A stretch of DNA of 64,000 nt, taken from NCBI RefSeq assembly GCF_003515685.1, contig NZ_QWEG01000010.1, forward strand, positions 62,001 to 126,000, read 5' to 3'. The translations under genes and the position numbers were made by a program. The notes below the pieces were generated by a model, which saw only the letters and a list, made by a program, of their open reading frames with translations, did not search any database and was not told the origin of the DNA. Within the stretch, counting starts at the first letter, position 1. The number at the start of each line of letters is the position of its first letter. The stretch comes from Neobacillus notoginsengisoli (GTDB lineage: Bacteria; Bacillota; Bacilli; Bacillales; Cytobacillaceae). Positions 16,201 to 26,186 of this stretch are shown piece by piece.

Positions 16201-17482
16201 AAAAAAAGTATGTATGTTCGTTTGGAATCACTTCACCAACGATGCCAGGGTGTTAAGGGAATGTGCAGCCCTATCTGAAAGTGAGTATTCTGTCGATTTA
16301 ATCTGTATACATGATCCAGCTGCTAAAAACATGGCCAAAATGGAAAAGAGAAATGAACACTTCCATGTTTACCGCGTAAGGAGATATCCGCTAATGCTAG
16401 ATTTGATTCAAATGGTTATTAAATCTGTAAAGAAGGATAAATGGAAAGCAATTTTTTACCTGCTCGGCTGGGGAGTTCTTGCGTATTTATGGCCCATCTT
16501 TACGATATTTATAACTTTGCTTCTTGGAGCCATTTATAAACTGAAGTTAATTCCGTGGTGGGTAAAAGCGAATATCTATATACGGATGGTCGCAAGGGCT
16601 CGCCTAAAGAAGTATGATATTTATCATTCCAATGACCTGAATACGCTTATTCAAGGATATGTATCGGCGAAGTGGAGATTCAAAAAGAAAAAACTAGTTT
16701 ATGATTCTCATGAAGTTCAAACGAGCAGAACCGGTTATAACAGTCCGGTTTATGGGAAATTGGAATCATTTTTAGTGAAGAAAATTGATACGATGATTGT
16801 CGAAAATGATACAAGGGCAAAATTTAATGAAGAATTATACGGTTTTTACCCGAATGTCGTTCATAATTATCCCTTCAAACATATTGGGGAAGGGACTGAA
16901 GTGATCTCCATCCATCAAATGTTTAACTTGCCGAAAGATGAGAAAATTCTTCTATATCAAGGAGGAATTCAAGTTGGACGGGGGTTGGAAAAGCTGATTA
17001 AGGCTGTACCTCTCTTTAAAAAGGGGACTTTGGTATTAGTGGGTGACGGCAAGCAAAAGCCAGAACTAGTAAAAATGGTAGAAGCAATGAATTTACACAA
17101 TCGAGTAAAATTCATACCAAAGGCCTTATTGGAAGATTTGCCCAAGTTTACCAGGAATGCATATCTTGGCTTTCAGGTTTTAAATAATGTATGTTTTAAT
17201 CATTGGTCTGCTTCATCGAACAAGCTTTTTGAATATATGATGAGCGGTGTGCCGGTCGTAGCATGCAGTTTCCCGGAGATTAAAAGGGTAGTCGTGGAAG
17301 AGCAAGTTGGTATTTGTGTAGATTCTCACGATTATAAAGATATTGCCCGCGCTGTAAATATATTGTTGGAAGATGAAGAATTGAGAAATCAATATAGCAG
17401 GAATTGTCTAACTGCGAAAGAAAAGTATAATTGGGAACAGGAAAAAAAAGTTTTTCTGTCAATTTATGACCAAATCATTTAA
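16193..17482 (+). CDS. Glycosyltransferase family 4
   Basis: The 429-residue GT-B enzyme overlaps the previous gene (ATGAGTAG), implying coupled translation. The N-terminal domain opens MSRKKVCMFVWNHFTNDARV. A hydrophobic pair of segments at about 86-125 (YLLGWGVLAYLWPIFTIF and neighbours) suggests membrane attachment. YDSHEVQTSRTGY is the acceptor-domain motif. The donor domain holds LLYQGGIQVGRGLEKLI, LVGDGKQKPELVKM and SSNKLFEYMMSGVPVVAC with the nucleotide-sugar-binding Glu. The substrate cannot be read from sequence. It lies in an operon with the preceding GT4 and the downstream dehydrogenase, 35 bases away. Confidence 0.88.
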   Translation: MSRKKVCMFVWNHFTNDARVLRECAALSESEYSVDLICIHDPAAKNMAKMEKRNEHFHVYRVRRYPLMLDLIQMVIKSVKKDKWKAIFYLLGWGVLAYLWPIFTIFITLLLGAIYKLKLIPWWVKANIYIRMVARARLKKYDIYHSNDLNTLIQGYVSAKWRFKKKKLVYDSHEVQTSRTGYNSPVYGKLESFLVKKIDTMIVENDTRAKFNEELYGFYPNVVHNYPFKHIGEGTEVISIHQMFNLPKDEKILLYQGGIQVGRGLEKLIKAVPLFKKGTLVLVGDGKQKPELVKMVEAMNLHNRVKFIPKALLEDLPKFTRNAYLGFQVLNNVCFNHWSASSNKLFEYMMSGVPVVACSFPEIKRVVVEEQVGICVDSHDYKDIARAVNILLEDEELRNQYSRNCLTAKEKYNWEQEKKVFLSIYDQII

Positions 17483-17517
17483 TATATAAGAAGGAAATAT
17501 TTAGGAGGAATAAGAGA

Positions 17518-18798
17518 ATGAAAGTTTGTACTGTAGGTTTAGGTTATATTGGGTTGCCAACCTCAATCATGTTTGCAAAGCACAATGTCGATGTAATTGG
17601 AGTAGATGTCCGTCCAGATGTTATTGAGTCTTTGAATTCCGGAAAAATTCATATTGAGGAGCCTGGCCTACAGGACGCTTTGACAGAGGTTATCGAAAAG
17701 GGAAAATTTCGTGCTTCATTGACTCCTGAGCAAGCAGATGCTTTCATTGTTGCTGTTCCAACTCCTAATCATGATGACATGTATAAATCATGTGACCTCT
17801 CTTACGTTCTCAGTGCAGTTAACAACGTAGTTCCGTATTTGAAAAAAGGAAATGTACTTATCGTTGAGTCGACCATTGCTCCAAGAAGTATGGATGATTA
17901 TGTAAAACCAGCAGTCGAAGCTGCAGGATTTGTTGTCGGAGAAGATATTTACCTCGTACATTGTCCAGAGCGGGTTCTTCCAGGCCAAATTATGCATGAG
18001 CTAATCTATAATAATCGCATTGTAGGCGGATTAACACCGGCTTGTACAGAAGCGGGCGCAAAAGTTTATGGAACTTTTGTCAAGGGAGAAATTATTAGGA
18101 CGAACGCAAAGACTGCGGAAATGTCCAAGTTAATGGAAAATACCTTCCGTGATGTGAACATTGCGCTTGCGAATGAATTAACTAAGGTATGTAACGAATT
18201 AGAAATAAATACCTTGGATGTTATTGAAATGGCCAATAAACATCCACGTGTAAACCTTCACTATCCGGGCCCAGGTGTTGGCGGCCATTGCCTGGCTGTA
18301 GATCCTTACTTTATTGTAGCTAAAGCACCTGAACAAGCACAAATGATTCATTTGGCTCGCGAAGTAAATACTTCCATGCCTGAGTATGTTGTTGAAAATA
18401 TCAATACCTTAATGGAGCAGTCCGAAGGTAAAGTAGTAACTCTATTTGGGTTGACATATAAGGGAAATGTTGACGATATTCGTGAAAGCCCTGCTATGGA
18501 AATCTATGAAATGCTACAGGATGAAGGGAAATATGAAGTAAGAACATTCGATCCCCATGTAGAAGGCGATATAGTTATCAAGGATATAGAAAAAGCTGTA
18601 GCCGGTTCTGACCTTATTGTTATTCTTACTGACCACAGTGAGTTTAAGGAACTTGAATTCGACAAGCTGCAAGGAATGTCGAATAGAGTCATTTTCGACA
18701 CGAAAAATATTGTTCAAAACCGTTCTGGTGAATTCAATTATATTAACTTTGGAAATCTATATGAATTTACCCAAAAGGCACTGGTTTTAACAAAATAA
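17518..18798 (+). CDS. UDP-N-acetyl-D-mannosamine dehydrogenase-like (WecC type)
   Basis: The 426-residue enzyme oxidises C6 of a UDP-sugar to a uronic acid with two NAD. It has the Rossmann GLGYIGLPTS, VPTPNHDD and ESTIAPRS. The catalytic Cys258 sits in PGVGGHCLAVDPYFI, the WecC-style context, distinct from the WbpA-style GLGGHCIPIDPFY of the paralogue at 46442. The expected product is UDP-ManNAcA, but no hydrolysable UDP-GlcNAc 2-epimerase (MnaA) for that route is seen beyond the WbpI-like gene at 50041, so the substrate may come from elsewhere in the genome. A ribosome site TAGGAGGAA precedes ATG 17518. A terminator follows at 18822. Confidence 0.88.
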   Translation: MKVCTVGLGYIGLPTSIMFAKHNVDVIGVDVRPDVIESLNSGKIHIEEPGLQDALTEVIEKGKFRASLTPEQADAFIVAVPTPNHDDMYKSCDLSYVLSAVNNVVPYLKKGNVLIVESTIAPRSMDDYVKPAVEAAGFVVGEDIYLVHCPERVLPGQIMHELIYNNRIVGGLTPACTEAGAKVYGTFVKGEIIRTNAKTAEMSKLMENTFRDVNIALANELTKVCNELEINTLDVIEMANKHPRVNLHYPGPGVGGHCLAVDPYFIVAKAPEQAQMIHLAREVNTSMPEYVVENINTLMEQSEGKVVTLFGLTYKGNVDDIRESPAMEIYEMLQDEGKYEVRTFDPHVEGDIVIKDIEKAVAGSDLIVILTDHSEFKELEFDKLQGMSNRVIFDTKNIVQNRSGEFNYINFGNLYEFTQKALVLTK

Positions 18799-18821
18799 TA
18801 GTAACTAAAATCTTACTTTTT

Positions 18822-18866
18822 AAAAGTGTTGTTAAAGAACGAACTTCTCCTTTAGCAACACTTTTT
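18822..18866 (+). terminator. Terminator after WecC-like dehydrogenase
   Basis: AAAAGTGTTGTTAAAG pairs with CTTTAGCAACACTTTT (18822-18837 with 18850-18865, one G-U pair) and ends in T residues. Confidence 0.85.
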
Positions 18867-19260
18867 GGTATGTTTTAATAGAGTATATAAATTACCTGTT
18901 TATCCGACTTTGCACTTCTCCAACGGGTGAACAGTGTCTCCCCATGTTCTAATTAACCTCCAACTCAATTGAAATAGTAGAGTCGAAATTTAGATGCAAT
19001 AATTAAAAGTCTTTTGGAGATAATGTGTTGTTCAAATTACTATGTTAGAATAAATACTATTATGAGGGGCGGAATTATCAATAGATTGTATGTTTTCTGA
19101 AAAAGTAATTAGATATCTTAATGGACTTATGCTAGTACGATTCTAGCCTTCAAGATAATTACCCTTTAAAAATGAAGAAAAACAAAGCTAAATACCGTGA
19201 AGTTAACAATAAATTTAGATATATATATTAAAGGTTACTTTTACTGTAAGGGGGATATTA
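18867..19260. other. AT-rich intergenic region before methyltransferase gene
   Basis: About 390 bases carry no credible gene on either strand. The sequence is notably AT-rich. Several A/T hexamers around 19030-19055 (TTGTTC, TAGAAT, TAAATA) could make a weak promoter, but no pair has good spacing and sequence. AAGGGGGA at about 19249-19256 is the ribosome site of the next gene. Confidence 0.4.
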
Positions 19261-21075
19261 ATGGAACATTTTTTAGATCGTATTAATGAAGCTTATGAAG
19301 GTAAACTGGGTTCACAACTAGCAGAAAAGACTAGAAACAGGGTGCACTGGATAATAAAAAATTCGGTTGGAAAAAAGGTTTTGGATGTAGGGTGCAGTCA
19401 GGGAATAGTATCTATATTGCTTGGTAGGGAAGGTAAGGAAGTAACTGGTATTGATTTAGCAAAAGAATCTATTGAGATAGCAAATGAGGCATTAGGAAAG
19501 GAACAAGATAATACAAAAAACAATATTAATTTTATTCAGGGAGACTTTCTACACGAAAAATTTGATGCACACAAATTCGATACAGTAATTATTACAGAAG
19601 TATTGGAACATTTTGTATCATCGGACGCGTTATTATATAAAGCTTCTAATGTCTTAACTGATAATGGGAAAATTATTGTTACAGTGCCTTTTGGGATAAA
19701 TGATTTTCCAGATCATAAACGAACATTATATCTAATGGAGATTTATAAAGAGTTAAGCGTTTATTTTGAAATATCAAATGTCGAATTTTTTGGGAAATGG
19801 ATTGGTTTTATCGGTCAGAAAAAGATAGGAAAAGAAAAAACCCCGACTTTTGTTTCAGAAGAATTATTTTTTGAAGCTGAAAAGGCCTTTTATTTAGTAG
19901 AAAGAGAATTAGTGAACAAACTTAATAATTACAAAGAGCAGAATACGAAATATAAAAATCAAATTTCCCAGCAAAAAGAAAATGAGTCCAATTTAAAGAA
20001 AGAAATACAAGCAATTAAGAAAGAAAATGAAAAACTAAAGTTTCAAATTCATACTCAGAACGAAAGCATTTTTGACTTTAAGAAAAGCAATGAAAAACAC
20101 AACCTAGAAGCGTTACATTTAAAATCAATGTTAGAGGAAATGTTAACTTCATTAAAAAATGAATATGCCAAAAAAGATGATTTTCATCAAGAAGCTTTGG
20201 CTCAACTTAAACTTGAATTACAAGAAAAAAAAGGTGTTATCACAGGACTGCAAGTTGACAATAAGAAAATTAGAGAGCGCATGGAAGAGATGATCAAAAA
20301 TCTTAACAATGAGAAGTTATCACATAAATTGTTACAAGAAGAAACTACAAAAAATATCAGAGAAGTTAATACAAGTTTAGATGCAATGAAAGAGGAGTAC
20401 CAAAATTATAAGAGAGTTGCACATGAAGAAATGAATAAATTAACAAACGAATTGGAGAGAAAAGAGGTTACTTTTGAAACTTATAAAGAAGAAGCTTCTG
20501 CAACAATAAACAAATTGCTAGAAGGAAAACAGGATTTAGATAAAGCGCTCATTACAAAAGAACAAGAAATACTAAATCTTAAAAATGGCATTCGAAGAAT
20601 GTCAGAAGAGGTAAACGCGATTCAACTAAAACTTGAAGAAGAAGTAAATGATAAGGCAACACAACTTTCTTTAGTACAGGATAATTTTAACGAAGAAATA
20701 AATAAAGCTAACAATAAAATAAGCCAAGTTGAGAAAGAAAAAGAAAACATTCAGCAACTATACGACCAATCGAAAGCTGAGTTAGATAATACTAAAAACA
20801 TTCTTTCTGAATTAGAAAAGATGATCAATAAATTAAAGTCTGAACTTTCTGAGGCAAAAGTTGCGAATCAAAAAAATAAAAATAGTTTTAGCAGAGAATT
20901 GTTAAACATTCAGGAAGAGTACACAAAAACGTTGACCTTGGCAGAAGGGCTCAATGAAGAACTAATTAAAGTTGTAAAGGAAAAAGAAGGTATCGAGAAA
21001 AGGTATAAATCTCTCAAAAACTCAAGATTAGGAAAAGTAACTCTTAAATATTGGGCTTTGAGAAAAAAGTTATAA
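19261..21075 (+). CDS. SAM-dependent methyltransferase fused to long coiled coil
   Basis: The 604-residue protein has an N-terminal class I methyltransferase (about 1-185). Its motif I is VLDVGCSQGIVSILLGREG (40-58), followed by VTGIDLAKESIEIA and FDTVIITEVLEHF. From about 215 to 590 it is an almost unbroken Lys/Glu/Gln/Leu heptad coiled coil, ending in a basic tail. In E. coli WbdD a methyltransferase (with a kinase) caps the O9a polysaccharide and a coiled coil sets chain length before ABC export. Here the kinase is missing, but the same combination sits upstream of a TagGH-type exporter. AAGGGGGA precedes ATG 19261. The chain-length role is inference. Confidence 0.8.
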   Translation: MEHFLDRINEAYEGKLGSQLAEKTRNRVHWIIKNSVGKKVLDVGCSQGIVSILLGREGKEVTGIDLAKESIEIANEALGKEQDNTKNNINFIQGDFLHEKFDAHKFDTVIITEVLEHFVSSDALLYKASNVLTDNGKIIVTVPFGINDFPDHKRTLYLMEIYKELSVYFEISNVEFFGKWIGFIGQKKIGKEKTPTFVSEELFFEAEKAFYLVERELVNKLNNYKEQNTKYKNQISQQKENESNLKKEIQAIKKENEKLKFQIHTQNESIFDFKKSNEKHNLEALHLKSMLEEMLTSLKNEYAKKDDFHQEALAQLKLELQEKKGVITGLQVDNKKIRERMEEMIKNLNNEKLSHKLLQEETTKNIREVNTSLDAMKEEYQNYKRVAHEEMNKLTNELERKEVTFETYKEEASATINKLLEGKQDLDKALITKEQEILNLKNGIRRMSEEVNAIQLKLEEEVNDKATQLSLVQDNFNEEINKANNKISQVEKEKENIQQLYDQSKAELDNTKNILSELEKMINKLKSELSEAKVANQKNKNSFSRELLNIQEEYTKTLTLAEGLNEELIKVVKEKEGIEKRYKSLKNSRLGKVTLKYWALRKKL

Positions 21076-21091
21076 ACAAGGAGCAATTTAC

Positions 21092-24000
21092 GTGAATATT
21101 AACTATTTGGAAGAAAGGCTTAAAGAAATAAGAGAGAAAAAACTGTCTGTTAAAGAAAATCTTAAAAAGTATAAGCAAAAATTCGCAGGGATGGAAAATG
21201 TTATTGGAACTGATTGGTGGTACCTGAATAATCTGGAAAACAATATTATTAATACTGGAGAACAGCTTGATATTGACCTCGAAGAAGGAAAGCATATCTA
21301 TTTATCTTATCTAGAAAGAAATGTTGATTTTTCTCAACCCCCTTCACACTTCTTGGAAATAACTGAAGGGATACTGAACTGCGAAATGATTGGTGATGCA
21401 ACAAGCGCACTCAAAGTAAACCTTTATATTATTGGATATAAGGAAAATCAAAAAATAAGTTTAGTTAAAGCTCCCTTAAACAAGAAGATGAAGGTAAAGC
21501 TTGATTTATCAAAGATGAATCGATTTCGTATTGCAATAAAGCTTGAGGGTAGCGGAGTATTTTCATTAAAGGAAATTAAACTTGGTTTACTAACTATTCC
21601 AGGATTTTTTCAAGAAAAATTCCTACTTAATGCAAACAGGGTAGAGCCAAATATAAATTTAACTGGTAAGTTTCATCAGATAATTGACATAAAACCATTT
21701 GAACTGCATGTTCCTGCGATTTTTTCTCATTACATTGATGTGAATAAGGAATCGATGGATTGTAAATTACCTCAAGGAAGTTATGCATATCTTCAAGGAA
21801 GCAAGAACCATGCGCTATTTGAAATTAGTAATAAAGACGTTCAGTTTAAAATTGAGCCCCTCAATTTTTATGAGATAGGTTTCAGGGGAGAGGCAAAGGG
21901 TGATATTAGACTAGACCTTATTGCTCTAGGATACAATAAAGAAAATGCAGCGGTAGATGTGAAACTTATTGAATGTAACACCTCAAACCTTATTCAATTT
22001 AAAAACGAGGTTGAAAGGGTTAAGTTTATTTTTAGAGTTCAAGGATTTGGCAGTTTAATGGATTTGAAAATTGGGATAAATTCAAAACCACGTAAAGCAA
22101 CAAATATAACTTCCCTTCCATTAAATGAAGAAGCATGGTTTGTTGCAAAAAAATCAGATATAAAAGTTTCTGAAAAAAGTAATGTTTTAACAATATTTTC
22201 AGGCTCCAAACCTACATCTACAAAGACTAAATATGTTTCTTATTCAATTAAAAATAATAGTTTTGGTAAGGTGCCAGATTTCTCCGCGTTTAATATTGCA
22301 AGAAACCATTATTATGAGTTAAAGGTTAATGCAACCATAAGCGGGGAAGGTAGGATTGTTCCAATTGTTATAACGTATTCTCATAATGGTAAGGAGGATA
22401 TCATCCCTCTTAAATTAAATGAGATAAATAAAATAAAGTTTAAAGATTCTGTAGAATGCTGTAGAATTGCTTTCAAAATAAACGGTCATGCTGAATTAGC
22501 TGTTCAAGAATTCAAGGTGGAAGAGTACCCTATTATTGAAACATCCGGAAATATGCAATGGATTGATTCGAAAGAGCCTAGTCTTTTGGGAGTTCTCCCC
22601 AGAAATGAAATTAGTAATATTAAAATGGCAGCTATCTTTGATGAGTTTACAAAACAATGCTTTGCTCATGAGTGTAACTTAATTACTTTTACTCCTGATA
22701 ATTGGTTAGAAGTTTTAACCGAGAACAGACCTGATTTTTTAATGGTGGAATCAGCCTGGAGAGGCAACAATGGAACTTGGACTAAAAAAGTCCAATATCA
22801 AGGCGAAGAATCGGTTTCAGAACTGAGAGAACTTCTAAGTTGGTGCAAGGAAAACAATATACCGACAATATTCTGGAATAAAGAAGATCCAGTCCATTAT
22901 GAACATTTTCTAGGAACAGCGAAAATGTTTGATTTTGTATTTACAACAGATAGTAATATGATTCCTAAATATAAAGAAGCATGTGGCCACGAACAGGTTT
23001 TTTGTTTGCAGTTTGCCGCTCAACCAGCTATCCATAATCCTATTACTATAGGAGAACGAGAGGAAGCCGCAAGCTTTGCCGGTTCCTATTATGCCAAGCA
23101 TGTAGAAAGATCAGTCGATATGTTAAGGATATTCGAAGCGGTTAAACCCTTTGGGCTTGCCATATTCGATCGAAATTATGAGAAAGTGAAACAAGGGCTG
23201 TTAAAAAATAACCAGTACCCAGAGGATTTACAGCCATTTATTAGGGGCTCACTCAAATATTACGAAATTGATAATGCCTATAAAGGATATAAAGTTGTAA
23301 TAAATATTAATACAGTAAAAAACTCTCCTACAATGTTTGCTCGAAGAGTATATGAGTCGCTAGCATGCGGAACTCCAATAATTAGTAATTATTCTGAGGG
23401 AATAGAGAACATTTTTGGAGACATAGTATATCTTTCGGAAAATGAGCAAAAGGTTAAGGAAGATATAAAAAATCTATTTACGGATAAGTTTGATTACCGA
23501 AGAAGGGTTATTAGAGGTATTAGAGAAGTTTTAATGAATCATACTTACTCTGTGCGTCTGAAACAAATTATAGATGTTCTACAGCTTCCCTATACAGTGA
23601 ATCATAAAAAAGTAGTTGTCATTTCCAAGGCTGAAACTATTGAAGAAATTAATAAAATAGTAACAGAATATCAAAAGCAAACATATCAGCATAAACGCCT
23701 TATACTGATTAGCGAAGCCGATCAAGCAATTAGTTTCTCGGAAGACTCTTCCATTGAAATCTTTAATCTTCAAAACTTTATAGATACTTATAGTAATCTA
23801 TTAGAAATCAAGGATTGTGACTATATTTCAGTTATGAGGCCTGATATCTATTATAATGAAAATTATTTGTTGGATCTTATGATGGCAACTAAATATGCTC
23901 CTTGGGAAATGATTACAGTGGTGCAGAAGGAGGAGCTGATTTTTGAGCAAGTAAATAAAGCTGATTTAGACTATTCAGCTATTAAATCTTCAGTGTTATC

Positions 24001-24103
24001 TTTATTCTCATCATATGAGGCTATAAAAATGTTAACTGAAATAAAGGATGTTTCTTTCCTAAAGAAACGTGGTGGAAGAATTTTAGGTATAACAATAGAT
24101 TAA
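21092..24103 (+). CDS. Modular glycosyltransferase (CgeB/GT1-like) with N-terminal beta-sandwich repeats
   Basis: The 1003-residue cytoplasmic protein starts at GTG 21092 behind AAGGAG. Residues about 1-30 form a charged helix. Residues about 65-490 contain three similar beta-strand modules, each ending in a strand of the type 'GVFSLKEIKLG'. Residues about 500-825 form a GT-B domain of the CgeB type: PDFLMVESAWRGNNGTW, IPTIFWNKEDPVHYEHF, FTTDSNMIPKYKE and ARRVYESLACGTPIISNY. The final 160 residues (VVVISKAETIEEINK, DYISVMRPDIYYNENY) look like an incomplete GT-A fold. The repeats may hold the growing glycan. Substrate and acceptor are unknown. It lies 16 bases after the coiled-coil methyltransferase. 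Confidence 0.75.
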   Translation: MNINYLEERLKEIREKKLSVKENLKKYKQKFAGMENVIGTDWWYLNNLENNIINTGEQLDIDLEEGKHIYLSYLERNVDFSQPPSHFLEITEGILNCEMIGDATSALKVNLYIIGYKENQKISLVKAPLNKKMKVKLDLSKMNRFRIAIKLEGSGVFSLKEIKLGLLTIPGFFQEKFLLNANRVEPNINLTGKFHQIIDIKPFELHVPAIFSHYIDVNKESMDCKLPQGSYAYLQGSKNHALFEISNKDVQFKIEPLNFYEIGFRGEAKGDIRLDLIALGYNKENAAVDVKLIECNTSNLIQFKNEVERVKFIFRVQGFGSLMDLKIGINSKPRKATNITSLPLNEEAWFVAKKSDIKVSEKSNVLTIFSGSKPTSTKTKYVSYSIKNNSFGKVPDFSAFNIARNHYYELKVNATISGEGRIVPIVITYSHNGKEDIIPLKLNEINKIKFKDSVECCRIAFKINGHAELAVQEFKVEEYPIIETSGNMQWIDSKEPSLLGVLPRNEISNIKMAAIFDEFTKQCFAHECNLITFTPDNWLEVLTENRPDFLMVESAWRGNNGTWTKKVQYQGEESVSELRELLSWCKENNIPTIFWNKEDPVHYEHFLGTAKMFDFVFTTDSNMIPKYKEACGHEQVFCLQFAAQPAIHNPITIGEREEAASFAGSYYAKHVERSVDMLRIFEAVKPFGLAIFDRNYEKVKQGLLKNNQYPEDLQPFIRGSLKYYEIDNAYKGYKVVININTVKNSPTMFARRVYESLACGTPIISNYSEGIENIFGDIVYLSENEQKVKEDIKNLFTDKFDYRRRVIRGIREVLMNHTYSVRLKQIIDVLQLPYTVNHKKVVVISKAETIEEINKIVTEYQKQTYQHKRLILISEADQAISFSEDSSIEIFNLQNFIDTYSNLLEIKDCDYISVMRPDIYYNENYLLDLMMATKYAPWEMITVVQKEELIFEQVNKADLDYSAIKSSVLSLFSSYEAIKMLTEIKDVSFLKKRGGRILGITID

Positions 24104-24122
24104 AAGAATATAAGAAGGTGTT

Positions 24123-25973
24123 ATGATGCCATCAGTTATGGATACACTGTCAGCGAAAGACTTACTTGATGTACACAGTAAGGTAAATAATCCAGCAACC
24201 CTAGAAAGAATTTTTGAAGATTACAAGAATGACATCTATATGGTTAGTGGAAGGTATACCCCAATTGAACTAAAAGATGATAAAATTTGGACTTCAGATG
24301 CCAATGATCGAAGCTGGTTGTTTTGGCATCATTGTCTTGTAAGTGTTGCATATCTAATAGATTCCTACTATGTAGATGAGAATAAAGAGAAGTTATATTT
24401 AGCGTATGACATAGTTAATAAATGGTATGATGCGAATTATCCATCTTCATTATCTGTTATGGGATGGCATGACCATTCAACAGCGCTTAGACTACTGCAT
24501 ATAGTGAAGCTATACTTAGTTTTTTTACAAAGAGTGGGCGATGAGGAGATTCTGAAAGAGCTTTCGAAAATTTCAAGGAAGCATATGGAGAAATTAGCGG
24601 ATCCTGATTTTTATATGCCTAAGCATAATCACGGATTGGATCAGGATATATCACTTTATATAGCTTCCTTTATATTAAAAGAAATACCAGATAGCTTAGA
24701 ATGGAATAAGTTAGCTATAAACAGATTTTGGGGGCAGATAAATAATATTTTTGCGGATGACGGTTCATATTTAGAACACTCGCCTCATTATATATACTTA
24801 ATGCTTGAAAGACTCTTGAATTTTTATAACATTATGAGTAAAACAAACGAACAGGAAGGAAATTATCTAAAAGATAGGATTATTAAGATAACAAAGTTTT
24901 TTATCTATACTTTGAATCCTGATGGTACTTTTCCTACTATTGGTGACTCTGAGTCACAAAGCTTTGATATAACAGGGGAGCATTGGTCCTTACTCCCTAA
25001 AGAGATTTATACAATATTACAGGCTATTAAGAAAGAGAATAATTTTGAAATTACATTACCACTTGATTCTTATTATAAAGATGGGGGCTATGCTTTCTTC
25101 CGAAGTGATTGGAATAATGATGAAAATACAGTCCAAATGACCTTTTATTCGGCGTTCCACTCAAGAGTGCATAAACACCATGATGATTTATCTTTCATCC
25201 TTTATGGGCATGGCAAGCAGCTATTAATAGATGCAGGTAAATTTACTTATCAATATGATCGTTCTGAGCGTGCTTACGTTACCTCAACATATGGCCATAA
25301 TACTGTGAGAATCAATGATTCTGAAACTGATATTTCAAGATTAAACATTGGGAAAAGTGGAATTCTAAGCTTTTTGAGCACAAATAACATTGGATTCGTC
25401 TCAGGATTCCATACCCTCAAAAAAGGAATAACTCATAGAAGGATTATTTTTTATTTAAAACCTGGCGATATTCTTGTTTTGGATCTATTAAAAGGAAAAG
25501 ATCTGATTAAAGGAGAACAGATTTTTAACTTCAATCAAGATTTAATGACAATATATGATGAAGATGTGATTACGGGTTATTCAGATGAAAATGAAGAAAT
25601 TTTTCTAACTGACTTAATTGATAATACTCCTTTTATCAAAAGTAGAGGTGAAACTGATCCATTTAAAGGGTGGTCCTCTAATTTTTATGGTGAGTTTAAA
25701 CCCAACGATTTATGGTCTAAGGAAAAGTGCGGAAATCATTTGAAATTTGCCACCTTAATTTCGTTAAAAAAAGATGATAAATTCAAAGATTTTAAGTGGT
25801 TAGAAAATGAAATCCACTTTAAATGGAAAAGTTTCAATGTTGATTTAATACTTACCGATTATTATGAGATCCTAAAAATTAATGGAAAGGTATTTAAAAC
25901 AATTAAAAATTTTAATAATCCTACTTTGTTTGAAGGTATAACTGAAAATGAAATTGAGTTGCATAGAAGTTAG
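24123..25973 (+). CDS. Heparinase II/III family polysaccharide lyase-like protein
   Basis: The 616-residue protein has the two-domain plan of the family. An N-terminal alpha-toroid (about 1-310) holds WTSDANDRSWLFWHHCL, MGWHDHSTALRL, KHNHGLDQD and YLEHSPHYIY. A C-terminal beta-sandwich opens with GGYAFFRSDW and FHSRVHKHHDDLSFILYG, containing candidate catalytic His and metal-ligand residues. No signal peptide is visible, so it is probably cytoplasmic. Family members cleave uronic-acid polysaccharides by beta-elimination, and several sit in glycan assembly clusters. Two ATGs, 24123 and 24126, follow AAGAAGGTG; the second has slightly better spacing. It is in line with the modular glycosyltransferase (19 bases apart). 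Editing or quality control of the polymer is inference. Confidence 0.8.
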   Translation: MMPSVMDTLSAKDLLDVHSKVNNPATLERIFEDYKNDIYMVSGRYTPIELKDDKIWTSDANDRSWLFWHHCLVSVAYLIDSYYVDENKEKLYLAYDIVNKWYDANYPSSLSVMGWHDHSTALRLLHIVKLYLVFLQRVGDEEILKELSKISRKHMEKLADPDFYMPKHNHGLDQDISLYIASFILKEIPDSLEWNKLAINRFWGQINNIFADDGSYLEHSPHYIYLMLERLLNFYNIMSKTNEQEGNYLKDRIIKITKFFIYTLNPDGTFPTIGDSESQSFDITGEHWSLLPKEIYTILQAIKKENNFEITLPLDSYYKDGGYAFFRSDWNNDENTVQMTFYSAFHSRVHKHHDDLSFILYGHGKQLLIDAGKFTYQYDRSERAYVTSTYGHNTVRINDSETDISRLNIGKSGILSFLSTNNIGFVSGFHTLKKGITHRRIIFYLKPGDILVLDLLKGKDLIKGEQIFNFNQDLMTIYDEDVITGYSDENEEIFLTDLIDNTPFIKSRGETDPFKGWSSNFYGEFKPNDLWSKEKCGNHLKFATLISLKKDDKFKDFKWLENEIHFKWKSFNVDLILTDYYEILKINGKVFKTIKNFNNPTLFEGITENEIELHRS

Positions 25974-26186
25974 TTTTGAAGATGTTACTACTTTTTGCAA
26001 TGACAAAATAAGTTAGAAGATCAGTTAGATATGATGTTTTTTGTCCCTTGGGAAAGGGGAAACCTGTTTTTAACAGCTACCCCAGGTAGTTTAGGGAGAT
26101 TAAGACATTCGTTTCATAAAGATTGATTGCTCTAAACAGAATTGTTCGGTTAAAGTTTTCACTAGTCCATTAAGGAGGCTATGGGT

